DNA of 64,000 bases. It comes from Parvibaculum sp. (GTDB taxonomy: Bacteria > Pseudomonadota > Alphaproteobacteria > Parvibaculales > Parvibaculaceae). Below are positions 42,700 through 52,161 of this stretch, piece by piece. Location: contig NZ_JAUYUS010000117.1 of NCBI RefSeq assembly GCF_030694575.1, positions 1 to 64,000 of the forward strand, written 5' to 3'. Both the position numbers and the translations under genes were made by a program. Below the pieces are notes generated by a model. It did no database searches and had not been told where the DNA came from. It saw only the letters and a program-made list of their open reading frames with translations. Every line of letters starts with the position of its first letter. The first letter of the stretch is position 1.

Positions 42700-44619
42700 C
42701 TACTCCGGCAACGCGAAGGCAACCACGGAGTCGCCGAGCCTCGTCGTCGCGCGGGCATGGCCGCCGGCGGCGATGACGACATATTGGCGGCCCTCCCATT
42801 CATAGGTCATGGGCGTCGCCTGCCCGCCCGCGGGAAGACGGCCCTTCCACAACTCCTCGCCCGAGGCGGCGTCGAAGGCGCGCAGGTAATCGTCCATCGC
42901 CGCTCCGATGAAGACGACGCCGCCCGCCGTGACGATGGGTCCGCCGAAATTCGGCGTGCCGAGTTTCCACGGCAGTGGCACTGGAGCGAGGTCGCGCACG
43001 GTACCGAGCACACTTTCCCACGCGATCGTGCCATCGGAGAGATCGACTGCGGTCAGCATGCCCCAGGGCGGCGGGTTGCAGGGCAGATCGAGCGGCGAGA
43101 GCACAAGCTCGCGCTTCACCGCCCAGCGCGTCGGCGCCTGCGGCGAGATTTCCTCGTTCGGCTCGGCCGCTTTCGCGGCTTCATAGTTTTCCGACGGGAT
43201 CAGCGTGATGAGATGCGCGGCGCGGCTCGTGTTGATGTACATGAGCTGGCTTTCGGGATCGAACGCCATGCCGCCCCAGTTCGCACCGCCGCCCGTGAAG
43301 GGATACATGATCGTGCCTTGCGGCGAGGGGGGCGTGAAGAGACCTTCCGAACGCGCGCCCGCGATCTTTTCGCGGCAGGCCTTGCGGTCCCAGTATGTAA
43401 GGCCCCAGGCATCGTCCGGCGACAACGTCTGCGGCACCAGCGGCGGCGGTGCAACGGGGAAGGGCTGCGTCGGCGAGAGAAACTCGCCCGCCGCGCCGCC
43501 TTGGGGCACCGCGCGCTCTTCCACCTCGAAGATCGGCTTCCCGGTATCGCGGTCCAGCACGAAGACGAAGCCGGTCTTCGTCACCTGCACCACGGCATCG
43601 AGCGGCTTGCCGTCGCGCGTCAGCGTGACGAGGCTCGGCTGCGCGGGAAGATCGTAGTCCCAGACGTCATGATGCACGGTCTGGAAATGCCAGCGGACAT
43701 CGCCCGTGCGGGCATCGAGCGCGACGACGGAATTCGCATAGCGGTTGTCGCCGGAACGCTCGCCGCCGAAGAAGTCGGGGCTGGGCGATGATGTCGGCAG
43801 GAAGAAGAGCCCGCGCGTCTCGTCCGCCGACATCGGCGCCCAGACATTGGCATGACCGGTATGTTCCGCGACGCCGCGCGGCCAGTCTTCGGGATGATCC
43901 TTCGCGCCGCGTGTCACCGGATTGAATTCCCAGCGCGGCTTGCCCGTGCGCGCATCGAAGGCGCGGACCGTGCCCTTCGGCGCATCGACGCGGCGATTGT
44001 CGCTGATGGCGGAACCGATGACGACGACGCCATTGGCGACCGAAGGCGGCGACGTGATCTGGAATTCGCCGGGCCATTGAAGCGCCATACCGGGATCGAT
44101 GCGGACTTCACCGTCCATGCCGAAGCCGAGGCAAGGCTGGCCTGTCCCGGCATCGAGGGCGATGAGCCGCGAGTCGACCGTGCCCATGAAAAGCCGCGTG
44201 GCGCAGAGATCGCCCTCGCCCGCCGCCGCATCCACCCAGGGCGTGACGCCCCTGCAGATGAACTGGTTGCCCGGCCGGTAGCCGGTCGCAACCTTCGGGT
44301 CGTAGCGCCACTTCTGCGCGCCCGTGCCGGGATCGAGCGCGATCACCTCGTTGAAGGGCGAGCAGAAGATGAGCGAGCCCGCGACCAGAACCGGCGTGCC
44401 CTCGAAGGCGCTGTATTTCATGTCGTCCACGCGGGCCGTCATGTCGCCTGTCGAATAGGTCCATGCCGGCGCGAGCTTGCCGACATTCGCCGGCGTGATC
44501 TGCGCCGATGCGGAATGGCGCTGCCCGCCCGCGTCGCCCCCGTAATGCGTCCAGCCTTCCGCCAGCGCGGAAAACGGCAACAGCGTCGCGAATACCAGAC
44601 AGAGCCAAAGGCGGGTCAT
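42700..44619 (-). CDS. PQQ-dependent dehydrogenase (quinoprotein), periplasmic
   Basis: A 639-residue eight-bladed beta-propeller of the PQQ glucose/quinate-type dehydrogenase group. It has a cleavable signal peptide (LCLVFATLLPFSALA) and propeller repeats such as ALDPGTGAQKWRYD and ALDARTGDVRWHFQTVHHD. It lacks the five N-terminal membrane helices of classical Gcd and has no fused cytochrome. It would oxidise a sugar or alcohol and pass electrons to ubiquinone or cytochrome c. No PQQ-synthesis genes are nearby. It is divergent from a TetR gene. Confidence 0.85.
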   Translation of the reverse strand: MTRLWLCLVFATLLPFSALAEGWTHYGGDAGGQRHSASAQITPANVGKLAPAWTYSTGDMTARVDDMKYSAFEGTPVLVAGSLIFCSPFNEVIALDPGTGAQKWRYDPKVATGYRPGNQFICRGVTPWVDAAAGEGDLCATRLFMGTVDSRLIALDAGTGQPCLGFGMDGEVRIDPGMALQWPGEFQITSPPSVANGVVVIGSAISDNRRVDAPKGTVRAFDARTGKPRWEFNPVTRGAKDHPEDWPRGVAEHTGHANVWAPMSADETRGLFFLPTSSPSPDFFGGERSGDNRYANSVVALDARTGDVRWHFQTVHHDVWDYDLPAQPSLVTLTRDGKPLDAVVQVTKTGFVFVLDRDTGKPIFEVEERAVPQGGAAGEFLSPTQPFPVAPPPLVPQTLSPDDAWGLTYWDRKACREKIAGARSEGLFTPPSPQGTIMYPFTGGGANWGGMAFDPESQLMYINTSRAAHLITLIPSENYEAAKAAEPNEEISPQAPTRWAVKRELVLSPLDLPCNPPPWGMLTAVDLSDGTIAWESVLGTVRDLAPVPLPWKLGTPNFGGPIVTAGGVVFIGAAMDDYLRAFDAASGEELWKGRLPAGGQATPMTYEWEGRQYVVIAAGGHARATTRLGDSVVAFALPE

Positions 44620-44646
44620 TTTCCATCTCCCTCCGAATTAATTGAC

Positions 44647-44661
44647 TGAATGGTTCATTCA
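44647..44661. promoter_or_regulatory. TetR-type operator palindrome
   Basis: TGAATG-GTT-CATTCA, a perfect 6-bp inverted repeat in the 117-bp gap between the divergent PQQ dehydrogenase and TetR genes. The sequence is of a type often bound by TetR regulators. It would let the regulator repress both. Confidence 0.7.
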
Positions 44662-44736
44662 TTTATCCTGAGAGTCAAGACGATTCGAAATCCGGATGGG
44701 AAACCGCCGGAGAAACCGGAAAGGAAGGAACGAGGA

Positions 44737-45441
44737 GTGGCTCGCAAGAAGACCCCGCAAAAGGTGGACGACATCGCCGAAGCCGCCATTGCCTGCTTCA
44801 CGGATCTGGGGGTAAGGCGCACGCAAATGGCCGATGTGGCCAAGGCGGCGGGCGTTTCGGCCGGGACCCTCTATCTCTATGTGACGAGCAAGGAGGCCCT
44901 CTTCCACCTTGCGATCCTGAAGGTCTGCGCGCAGCCACTCAACACGCTCGCCCTGCCCCTCGCCGATCCCGGGATGAAGACGACGGCGGCGATCTTCTCG
45001 GCCCGGACGGCGGAGGTCCGCCACTGGCCGGCGCTCGACAATGCGCTGAAGCCGCGCGCGACAGTGGAGGTGGAGACGCTGCACCGCATCGGCGAAGAGC
45101 TCTACGACATGCTCTGCGAGGCTCGCCGCGCCATCTGGCTGGTCGACCGCTGCTCCTCCGAAATACCCGAATTCGAGGAAATGCACGCGCGCGATCTCCG
45201 GGCCCGCCACCGTGACCATCTTGCAAGCGTGGCCCTGAAGGCCGCGAACCGGAAAGGCACGCCCTCGCCCGCCCTCCGCCTGGCGGCGCGGCTCGGCATC
45301 GAGATCGTGGCCTGGGCCGCCATGCATCGCCTGCGTGAGTCGCCGGCAAACAATATCCCCGGCCTCTCCGAAACGGACGCAAGGGAAACCGCGGCCCGCA
45401 GCTTTGCGGCTACGCTGATGAAGGCCGCGGAGGGAAACTGA
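44737..45441 (+). CDS. TetR family transcriptional regulator
   Basis: A 234-residue TetR regulator. The N-terminal helix-turn-helix (TQMADVAKAAGVSAGTLYLY) is followed by a ligand-binding helical domain. GTG 44737 is the likely start (AAGGA upstream); an in-frame ATG at 44650 lies inside the operator. It probably controls itself and the divergent PQQ dehydrogenase. The ligand is unknown. Confidence 0.85.
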   Translation: MARKKTPQKVDDIAEAAIACFTDLGVRRTQMADVAKAAGVSAGTLYLYVTSKEALFHLAILKVCAQPLNTLALPLADPGMKTTAAIFSARTAEVRHWPALDNALKPRATVEVETLHRIGEELYDMLCEARRAIWLVDRCSSEIPEFEEMHARDLRARHRDHLASVALKAANRKGTPSPALRLAARLGIEIVAWAAMHRLRESPANNIPGLSETDARETAARSFAATLMKAAEGN

Positions 45442-45550
45442 CACCGTTTCGAACCGGAAATGCCTCTATTTTAAGGGGATTTTATTGCTTTACTGATGAC
45501 ATGAAACCAGCGGACAGAACACTCCGCGACATGAAGCCAGGATGGCGACG

Positions 45551-46063
45551 ATGCACGCCGATGCGAGAAATCAGCTCCCCACAGAGGCCCAGACCGCCCG
45601 AATAGAGGCGCTCGTCGAGGCGATCCCGGCTGCCACCCATCCTGAATCGCTGGCCCTCATCGCATTCTGGGAAAAGCACCACATCAACGGCCGCGTGCTT
45701 CGCCGCGCCGACCTCCCCTGCCGCGAGGCCGCGCCCCTGCTTCCGAATGTGTTCGTGCTGCAGCCGACCGACGAAACGGCAACGGACTGGCGCCTGCGCC
45801 TTGTCGGCACCAAGCTGACGCGCTGGCTCGATTTCGATCCGACGGGCCTGACGATTTCGGGTTTCTACCATCCTGACCACGTCGCCGAGAACGCGGAGGT
45901 CTATCGGATGGTCACGCGCGACCGCCGCCCCCATGTGACACAGGGGCGGCTCGGCGGCGTGAACCGCGATTTCCTGAAACTTGAAATCGTCCATCTGCCG
46001 ATGGAGGGCGCGTCGGTAGACGAGATGCTGCTTCTCGGCTGCATCTCCGTTTTCGAGCAGTAG
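45551..46063 (+). CDS. PAS_5 (DUF1457) domain protein
   Basis: A 170-residue stand-alone PAS-fold protein of the alphaproteobacterial PAS_5 family (RRADLPCREAAPLLPNVFV, RLRLVGTKLTRWLDFD). No output domain is attached, so it may sense a ligand or partner. ATG 45551 has AGGA 8 nt upstream; ATG 45542 is the alternative. Confidence 0.8.
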   Translation: MHADARNQLPTEAQTARIEALVEAIPAATHPESLALIAFWEKHHINGRVLRRADLPCREAAPLLPNVFVLQPTDETATDWRLRLVGTKLTRWLDFDPTGLTISGFYHPDHVAENAEVYRMVTRDRRPHVTQGRLGGVNRDFLKLEIVHLPMEGASVDEMLLLGCISVFEQ

Positions 46064-46069
46064 CCGTCC

Positions 46070-46387
46070 TCAGCTCTGGAGCTGGCGGACCGCCTCATCC
46101 ATCAGTTCGGTCATGGTGCGGCGGATCTGGTGATCCGACTGCTCCACGCCCTTGGCGTCGAAATCGCCGCGAATCTTGCGGAAAACGTCCTCGTCGCCGG
46201 CTTCCTGGAAATCGGCCGCGATCACTTCCTGCGCATAGGCCGCGGCGGCGTCGCCGGAAAGCCCCATCAGTTCCGCCGCCCAGAGCCCGAGCAGCTTGTT
46301 GCGCCGCGCATTGGCCTTGAAACGCAACTCTTCGTCATGGACGAACTTCTTCTCGAAACCGTCTTCGCGCTTGTCGAAGGTGGACAT
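46070..46387 (-). CDS. F1-ATPase inhibitor zeta subunit family (DUF1476)
   Basis: A 105-residue protein of the DUF1476 family, which contains the alphaproteobacterial zeta inhibitor of ATP synthase. The N-terminus (FDKREDGFEKKFVHDEELRF) is the region that blocks ATP hydrolysis in Paracoccus, and the helical core (ARRNKLLGLWAAELMGL) is intact. No ATP synthase genes are in the window. In some species the homologue does not inhibit, so the activity here is inferred. Confidence 0.85.
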   Translation of the reverse strand: MSTFDKREDGFEKKFVHDEELRFKANARRNKLLGLWAAELMGLSGDAAAAYAQEVIAADFQEAGDEDVFRKIRGDFDAKGVEQSDHQIRRTMTELMDEAVRQLQS

Positions 46388-46745
46388 GAATGGAAACTCT
46401 CCGTTCAGAGGGCGGATGCGCCCCGGCCAGCGAAAGCGCGGCCGGCGGCAATTTGACCCTAGGCATAGCCGCCCGGCCTCCCCAAATCAACCGCGAACGG
46501 AAGACGGGCGGCGCCTTGCGGCAAATTGGCTAAAGCCCTGATTTCCAGCCGTTTTTCTCCAGGGTTGCGCCGCACCAAAGGCTCGTTGTATCGCTTCTGG
46601 CCTTGGGGTACTTTGCGCACGCCGGAGGGCCGATTCCGCTGCCGCTTCCGGCTCTCCTACCGCCTTGGAGCGGCCCCTCGAAATTCGCGCGGGCGACCCC
46701 CGCGCGCCCAGACGACCCTCCGGGCTAACCGATTGGAATCATGAC
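46388..46745. other. Leader region before purC
   Basis: A 358-bp gap. I see no protein gene or known RNA. It contains the promoters of the divergent zeta-inhibitor gene and the purine operon and several GC-rich inverted segments (GCGCGGGCG...CCCGCGCGC near 46690). No purine riboswitch pattern was recognised. Confidence 0.4.
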
Positions 46746-47507
46746 ATGAGCCGGCGCAGACGCGTTTACGAAGGCAAGGCAAAGGTGCTTTACGAGGGCC
46801 CGGAACCGGGCACGCTCATTCAGCACTTCAAGGACGATGCGACGGCCTTCGACGCGCAGAAACGCGCCACCATCGAGGGCAAGGGCGTCCTCAACAACCG
46901 CATCTCGGAATTCATTTTCACGCGGCTGAACGAGATCGGCGTACCGACGCATTTCATCCGCGCGCTCAACATGCGCGAACAGCTCATCCGCGAAGTCGAG
47001 ATCATCCCCTGCGAGGTGGTGGTGCGCAACGTGGCGGCCGGTTCGCTTTCGAAGCGCCTCGGCATCGACGAGGGCACGGTGCTGCCGCGCTCGATCATCG
47101 AGTTCTACTACAAGAACGACGAGCTGCACGACCCGATGGTGTCGGAAGAACACATCACGGCCTTCGGCTGGGCGACGCCGCAGGAAATCGACGACATGAT
47201 GGCGCTCGCGCTGCGCATCAACGACTTCCTGACCGGCCTCTTCCTCGGCATCGGCATCCGCCTTGTCGACTTCAAGGTCGAGTTCGGCCGCCTCTACGAA
47301 GGCGAGATGGTGCGCGTCGTCCTCGCGGACGAGATCAGCCCGGATTGCTGCCGGCTGTGGGACACCCGCACCAACGACAAGATGGACAAGGACCGCTTCC
47401 GCCGCGACATGGGTGGACTGATCGAAGCCTATTCGGAAGTCGCACGGCGGCTCGGCATCCTGTTCGAGAACGAGCCGAAGCGCAGCGGCCCCAAACTGGT
47501 GAAGTGA
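46746..47507 (+). CDS. purC: SAICAR synthetase (phosphoribosylaminoimidazole-succinocarboxamide synthase)
   Basis: A 253-residue PurC joining CAIR and aspartate with ATP. The core [33 protein letters not shown] and [14 protein letters not shown] blocks are intact. ATG 46746 is chosen as the typical [13 protein letters not shown] start. It opens a compact operon: purS begins 11 bp later. Confidence 0.95.
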   Translation: MSRRRRVYEGKAKVLYEGPEPGTLIQHFKDDATAFDAQKRATIEGKGVLNNRISEFIFTRLNEIGVPTHFIRALNMREQLIREVEIIPCEVVVRNVAAGSLSKRLGIDEGTVLPRSIIEFYYKNDELHDPMVSEEHITAFGWATPQEIDDMMALALRINDFLTGLFLGIGIRLVDFKVEFGRLYEGEMVRVVLADEISPDCCRLWDTRTNDKMDKDRFRRDMGGLIEAYSEVARRLGILFENEPKRSGPKLVK

Positions 47508-47518
47508 CGCGAGGAAGT

Positions 47519-47764
47519 ATGAAAGCGCGTATCAAAGTCACGCTGAAGAACGGCGTTCTCGATCCGCAGGGAAAGGCCATCGAGGGCGCGCTGGGCTCGC
47601 TCGGCTTTTCGGGCGTCGCAAGCGTCCGTCAGGGCAAGCTCTTCGAGGTCGAACTCGCCGAGACGGACCCGGCAAAGGCACGCGCCGCGCTGGAAGAGAT
47701 GAGCAAGAAGCTCCTCGCCAACACGGTGATCGAAAACTACGCGGTCGAGCTGGACGAGAAGTGA
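47519..47764 (+). CDS. purS: FGAM synthetase subunit PurS
   Basis: An 81-residue PurS, the small subunit that bridges PurL and PurQ. The pattern [20 protein letters not shown] matches the family. ATG 47519 has a GAGGAAG site. Its stop overlaps or touches the purQ start region. Confidence 0.9.
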   Translation: MKARIKVTLKNGVLDPQGKAIEGALGSLGFSGVASVRQGKLFEVELAETDPAKARAALEEMSKKLLANTVIENYAVELDEK

Positions 47765-47766
47765 GC

Positions 47767-48435
47767 ATGAAATCAGCCGTCGTCGTCTTTCCCGGCTCCA
47801 ACCGCGAGCGCGACATGCTGCGCGCGCTCGAGACCATCACCGGCACCAGGCCGGCAGCCGTCTGGCATGCCGACCGCGATCTGCCCGACACCGACCTTGT
47901 GGTGCTGTGCGGCGGCTTTTCCTATGGCGACTATCTCCGCACCGGCGCCATCGCCGCGCGCGGCAATATCATGCCGGCGATCGCGAAGGCGGCCGACAGG
48001 GGCGTGCGCGTGCTGGGCGTCTGCAACGGCTTCCAGATCCTTTGCGAGGCGGGCCTGCTGCCCGGCGTGCTGATGCGGAACGCCGGCCTGAAATTCGTCT
48101 GCAAGCATGTCGACCTCGAAGTCGCGAATGCCGATACGGACTTCACGCGCAAATACGAAGCAGGCCAGGTGTGGCGCTGCCCCGTCGCGCATGGCGACGG
48201 TAATTACTTCACCGACCCGGAAACGCTGAAGCGCCTCGAGGGCGAAGGCCGCGTCGGCCTGCGCTATGCGCATGGCACCAACCCGAACGGCTCGCTGAAC
48301 GACATTGCCGGTATTCTCAACGAACGCGGCAATGTGTTCGGCCTGATGCCGCATCCCGAAAACATGATCGAACCGCTGAACGGCTCGACCGACGGCAGGG
48401 CCCTGTTCGAAAGCGTGCTGGAGGCGGTTGCGTGA
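47767..48435 (+). CDS. purQ: FGAM synthetase glutaminase subunit PurQ
   Basis: A 222-residue class I glutamine amidotransferase releasing ammonia for PurL. C86 in [11 protein letters not shown] is the nucleophile; the catalytic His is in LMPHPE. ATG 47767 is preferred; a GTG at 47761 overlaps the purS stop. The purL GTG overlaps its stop. Confidence 0.95.
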   Translation: MKSAVVVFPGSNRERDMLRALETITGTRPAAVWHADRDLPDTDLVVLCGGFSYGDYLRTGAIAARGNIMPAIAKAADRGVRVLGVCNGFQILCEAGLLPGVLMRNAGLKFVCKHVDLEVANADTDFTRKYEAGQVWRCPVAHGDGNYFTDPETLKRLEGEGRVGLRYAHGTNPNGSLNDIAGILNERGNVFGLMPHPENMIEPLNGSTDGRALFESVLEAVA

Positions 48436-50651
48436 TACCGAACGATGTCAGGATCACCCCGGAGCTGATCGCCGAGCACGGCCTCAAGCCCGACGAGTAC
48501 CAGCGCATTCTCGACCTGATCGGCCGCGAACCGACGCTGACCGAACTCGGCATCTTCTCCGCCATGTGGAACGAGCACTGCTCGTACAAATCGTCGAAGA
48601 AGTGGCTGCGCACGCTGCCCACCACAGGACCGCGCGTCATCTGCGGGCCGGGCGAGAATGCGGGCGTCGTCGATATCGGCGACGGGCAGGCGATCATCTT
48701 CAAGATGGAAAGCCACAACCATCCCTCCTACATCGAACCGCATGAAGGCGCCGCGACCGGCGTCGGCGGCATACTGCGCGACGTCTTCACGATGGGCGCG
48801 CGGCCCATTGCGGCGCTGAACGCGCTCCGTTTCGGCGAGCCGGACCATCCGCGCACGCGGCACATCGTGTCGGGCGTCGTCGCGGGCGTCGGCGGCTACG
48901 GCAACAGCTTCGGCGTGCCGACCATCGGTGGCGAAGTGAATTTCGATCCGAGCTACAACGGCAACTGCCTCGTGAACGCCTTCGCGGCGGGCCTCGCGGA
49001 CGCCGACAAGATTTTCTATTCGGAAGCGAAGGGCGTCGGCCTCCCCATCGTCTATCTCGGCTCCAAGACCGGACGCGACGGCATTCACGGCGCGACCATG
49101 GCATCGGCCGAATTCGGCGAGAACTCGGAAGAGAAACGCCCGACCGTGCAGATCGGCGATCCCTTCTCCGAAAAGCTGCTGCTCGAAGCCTGCCTCGAAC
49201 TGATGGCGTCCGGCGCCGTCATCGCCATTCAGGACATGGGCGCCGCCGGCCTCACCTGCTCCGCCGTCGAAATGGGCGCGAAGGGCGATCTCGGCGTCGA
49301 ACTCGACCTCGACAAGGTGCCCTGCCGCGAAGACGGCATGACGGCCTACGAAATGATGCTGTCGGAAAGCCAGGAGCGCATGCTCATGGTGCTCGACCCG
49401 GCGAAGGAGAAAGAGGCCGAGGCGATCTTCGTCAAATGGGGCCTCGACTTCGCGGTGATCGGCAAGACGACCGACGATCTGCGCTTCCTGATCAAGCAGC
49501 ATGGCCAGGTCATGGCCGATCTGCCGATCAAGGAACTGGGCGATCAGGCGCCCGAATACGACCGCCCCTGGATCGCGGCGGAAAAGCCGAAGCCGCTCGA
49601 CCCGGCCGACGTGCCCGCGCCGAACGATATCGGCGATGTGCTGACCCGGATGCTGGCGCTGCCCGACATGTGCTCGCGCCGCTGGGTCTGGGAACAATAT
49701 GACCACCTCATTCAGGGCAACACCGCCATCGGCCCCGGCGGCGACGCGGCCGTGATCCGCGTCGAGAACGGGCCCAAGGGCCTCGCCTTCACGCTCGACG
49801 TGACGCCGCGCTATTGCGCCGCCGACCCGCGCGAAGGCGGCAGGCAGGCGGTTGCCGAATGCTGGCGCAACCTGACGGCAGTGGGTGCGGAGCCGCTTGC
49901 CATCACCGACAACCTGAATTTCGGCAACCCCGAAAAGCCGGACATCATGGGCCAGTTCGTCGGCTGCATCGAAGGCATCGGCGATGCCTGCCGCGCTCTC
50001 GACTTCCCTGTCGTCTCGGGCAATGTGTCGCTCTACAACGAGACCAACGGCAAGGGCATCCTGCCGACACCCGCCATCGGCGCGGTCGGCCTGCTCGATA
50101 ATTTCGAACAGCGCGTGACCGTCGCCTTCAAGGCGGCCGGCGAGGCCATCGTGCTGATCGGCGAGACGAAAGGCCATCTCGGCCAGAGCATCTATCTGCG
50201 CGACATCGCCGGAAAGACCAACGACCGCAGCGCGCCGCCGCCCGTCGACCTCGCCGTCGAGCGCCGCAACGGCGACTTCGTGCGGACCGAAATCCGCGCC
50301 GGCAGAACCACCGCCGTTCACGACATTTCGGATGGCGGCATCCTGGTGGCACTCGCCGAAATGGCGATGGCGGGCGGCCTCGGCGCAAGCGTCAAACCGG
50401 ACGCCGTCCTGCCCCTCCACGCCTGGGCTTTCGGCGAGGATCAGGCCCGCTACCTGGTAACCATGCCGGAAAAGGAGGCGGAAGCCTTCATCGCCCGGGC
50501 CGGAAAAGCGGGCGTTCCCGCCACCCGCCTCGGCACCACCGGCGGTAACGAATTGACACTCAACGGCGGCGTTCCCATATCATTGACGGGTATAAAGGCC
50601 GCCCATGAGAGTTGGTTGCCTGCCTATATGGCGGCAGGCGCCGAACTGTGA
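48432..50651 (+). CDS. purL: FGAM synthetase subunit PurL (small-type)
   Basis: A 739-residue PurL that converts FGAR to FGAM with ATP and ammonia from PurQ. It is the small type that needs PurS and PurQ. Signature regions [33 protein letters not shown] and [10 protein letters not shown] are intact. Its GTG start overlaps the purQ stop (GTGA), giving translational coupling. Confidence 0.95.
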   Translation: MIPNDVRITPELIAEHGLKPDEYQRILDLIGREPTLTELGIFSAMWNEHCSYKSSKKWLRTLPTTGPRVICGPGENAGVVDIGDGQAIIFKMESHNHPSYIEPHEGAATGVGGILRDVFTMGARPIAALNALRFGEPDHPRTRHIVSGVVAGVGGYGNSFGVPTIGGEVNFDPSYNGNCLVNAFAAGLADADKIFYSEAKGVGLPIVYLGSKTGRDGIHGATMASAEFGENSEEKRPTVQIGDPFSEKLLLEACLELMASGAVIAIQDMGAAGLTCSAVEMGAKGDLGVELDLDKVPCREDGMTAYEMMLSESQERMLMVLDPAKEKEAEAIFVKWGLDFAVIGKTTDDLRFLIKQHGQVMADLPIKELGDQAPEYDRPWIAAEKPKPLDPADVPAPNDIGDVLTRMLALPDMCSRRWVWEQYDHLIQGNTAIGPGGDAAVIRVENGPKGLAFTLDVTPRYCAADPREGGRQAVAECWRNLTAVGAEPLAITDNLNFGNPEKPDIMGQFVGCIEGIGDACRALDFPVVSGNVSLYNETNGKGILPTPAIGAVGLLDNFEQRVTVAFKAAGEAIVLIGETKGHLGQSIYLRDIAGKTNDRSAPPPVDLAVERRNGDFVRTEIRAGRTTAVHDISDGGILVALAEMAMAGGLGASVKPDAVLPLHAWAFGEDQARYLVTMPEKEAEAFIARAGKAGVPATRLGTTGGNELTLNGGVPISLTGIKAAHESWLPAYMAAGAEL

Positions 50652-50682
50652 TCGCCGGCGCCAAACGGGAGACGCGCACGAC

Positions 50683-50919
50683 ATGGCTATGACCGCCTCG
50701 GATATCGAACGTCTCATCAAGGAAGCCATCCCCGATGCGATCGTCGACATCCGCGATCTGGCGGGCGACGGCGACCACTACGCCGCCAACGTCATCTCGG
50801 CCGCCTTCAAGGGCAAGACCCGCGTGCAGCAGCACCAGATGGTCTACAGCGCCTTGAAGGGCGGGATGGGCAGCGAGCTTCACGCATTGGCGCTGCAGAC
50901 CAGCGCGCCGCAGGACTGA
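50683..50919 (+). CDS. bolA: BolA family protein
   Basis: A 78-residue BolA-fold protein (LIKEAIPDAIVDIRDLAGDGDHYAA split by the conserved HY; FKGKTRVQQHQMVYSAL). BolA proteins pair with CGFS glutaredoxins to handle Fe-S clusters, and grxD is the next gene. ATG 50683 (or 50689). It sits 31 bp after purL and is probably in its transcript. Confidence 0.9.
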   Translation: MAMTASDIERLIKEAIPDAIVDIRDLAGDGDHYAANVISAAFKGKTRVQQHQMVYSALKGGMGSELHALALQTSAPQD

Positions 50920-50958
50920 CACAAGCGCCGGCCCCGAGCCGCGAAAGGACGAAACGAC

Positions 50959-51297
50959 ATGAGCGAAAATCCGGTCTTCGACCGCATCAAAAGCGAAGTG
51001 GCGAGCCAGGACGTGGTGCTGTTCATGAAGGGCACGCCGGTCTTTCCGCAATGCGGCTTTTCCAACGCCGTCGTGCAGGTGCTGACCTATCTCGGCGTCC
51101 CCTTCAAGGGCATCAACGTGCTGGAGGATGACGACATCCGCCAGGGCATCAAGGAATTCTCGGAATGGCCCACCATTCCGCAGCTCTATGTGAAGGGCGA
51201 ATTCGTCGGCGGCTGCGACATCATCCGCGAGATGTTCGAGCAGGGTGAACTGCGCGACTACCTCGCGCAGAAGGGCATCCAGACGGAAGCGGCGTAA
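50959..51297 (+). CDS. grxD: Monothiol glutaredoxin Grx4
   Basis: A 112-residue monothiol glutaredoxin. The active site CGFS and the [16 protein letters not shown] segment identify a Grx4-type Fe-S cluster carrier that works with BolA. It ends the plus-strand run before a bidirectional terminator and convergent rpsD. Confidence 0.95.
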   Translation: MSENPVFDRIKSEVASQDVVLFMKGTPVFPQCGFSNAVVQVLTYLGVPFKGINVLEDDDIRQGIKEFSEWPTIPQLYVKGEFVGGCDIIREMFEQGELRDYLAQKGIQTEAA

Positions 51298-51320
51298 GCT
51301 TCTTCGCCGGACGGGCACAA

Positions 51321-51350
51321 AAAAGGCCGCGCAACGCGCGGCCTTTTCTT
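51321..51350. terminator. Bidirectional intrinsic terminator
   Basis: AAAAGGCCGCGC-AAC-GCGCGGCCTTTT: a perfect 12-bp stem flanked by A and T runs, so both grxD and rpsD transcripts would end here. Confidence 0.9.
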
Positions 51351-51369
51351 TTGTCGTGACGCGGCAGGA

Positions 51370-51990
51370 CTAGCTGCGCGAATAGAATTCGACGACGAGG
51401 TTCGGTTCCATGTGGGCGGCGTAGGGCACGTCGCCGAAGGCCGGAACGCGGACGAACTTCGCGACCATCTTGTCGTGGTCGACTTCGATGTAGTCCGGCG
51501 TGTCGCGCTCGGCCGACTGCGCGGCTTCGAGAACCACGGCGAGGTTCTTCGACTTCTCGCGCACCTCGATCACATCGCCCTCGCGGACGCGGTAGCTCGG
51601 CACGTTGACGCGTTTGCCGTTGACCAGAATGTGGCCATGGCCGACGAACTGGCGCGCGGCGAAGGGCGTCATCACGAACTTGGCGCGATAGACGACCGCG
51701 TCGAGGCGGCGCTCAAGCAGGCCGATCAGGATTTCACTGGTATCGCCGCGGAGGCGGTTCGCCTCCTTGTAGATGCCGCGGAACTGCTTTTCGGAAATAT
51801 TGCCGTAGAAGCCCTTGAGCTTCTGCTTGGCGCGCAGCTGCACGCCGTAATCCGAGAGCTTGCCCTTGCGGCGCTGGCCGTGCTGGCCGGGGCCGTATTC
51901 GCGGCGGTTGACCGGGCTCTTCGGACGACCCCAGATGTTTTCGCCCATCCGGCGGTCGATTTTGTACTTGGACTCCTGGCGCTTTGTCAT
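51370..51990 (-). CDS. rpsD: Ribosomal protein S4
   Basis: A 206-residue S4 that nucleates 30S assembly. It starts [14 protein letters not shown] (ATG 51990), the usual alphaproteobacterial form, with AAGGAAA upstream. The S4 RNA-binding domain ([20 protein letters not shown]) is intact. It is monocistronic, as in most of this class. Confidence 0.97.
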   Translation of the reverse strand: MTKRQESKYKIDRRMGENIWGRPKSPVNRREYGPGQHGQRRKGKLSDYGVQLRAKQKLKGFYGNISEKQFRGIYKEANRLRGDTSEILIGLLERRLDAVVYRAKFVMTPFAARQFVGHGHILVNGKRVNVPSYRVREGDVIEVREKSKNLAVVLEAAQSAERDTPDYIEVDHDKMVAKFVRVPAFGDVPYAAHMEPNLVVEFYSRS

Positions 51991-52093
51991 CGCGGTTTCC
52001 TTGGTCAAGAATGACGGAAACGCGCCCTCCTCTGCCCTTTTTGGGCCGACAGGGGATGGCTACAAGCGTCGCCGTCCCCGCGGGTGCGTAGTT

Positions 52094-52123
52094 AAATAAA
52101 ACAGGCCCCCAAATCCGGGAGCC
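52094..52123 (-). terminator. Intrinsic terminator downstream of the fucosidase
   Basis: On the minus strand, GGCTCCC pairs with GGGGGCC (one U-G pair) around a GGATTTG loop, followed by TGTTTTATTT. It ends the fucosidase transcript about 40 bp past its stop and before the rpsD promoter. Confidence 0.7.
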
Positions 52124-52161
52124 CGTTTCGAGGCGGGTTTTAGCGCGAGGGGGTGCCCCTG

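Noticed and set aside
46388-46745. A purine riboswitch before purC
   Set aside because: No recognisable aptamer core, and purC operons of alphaproteobacteria are not usually riboswitch-controlled.
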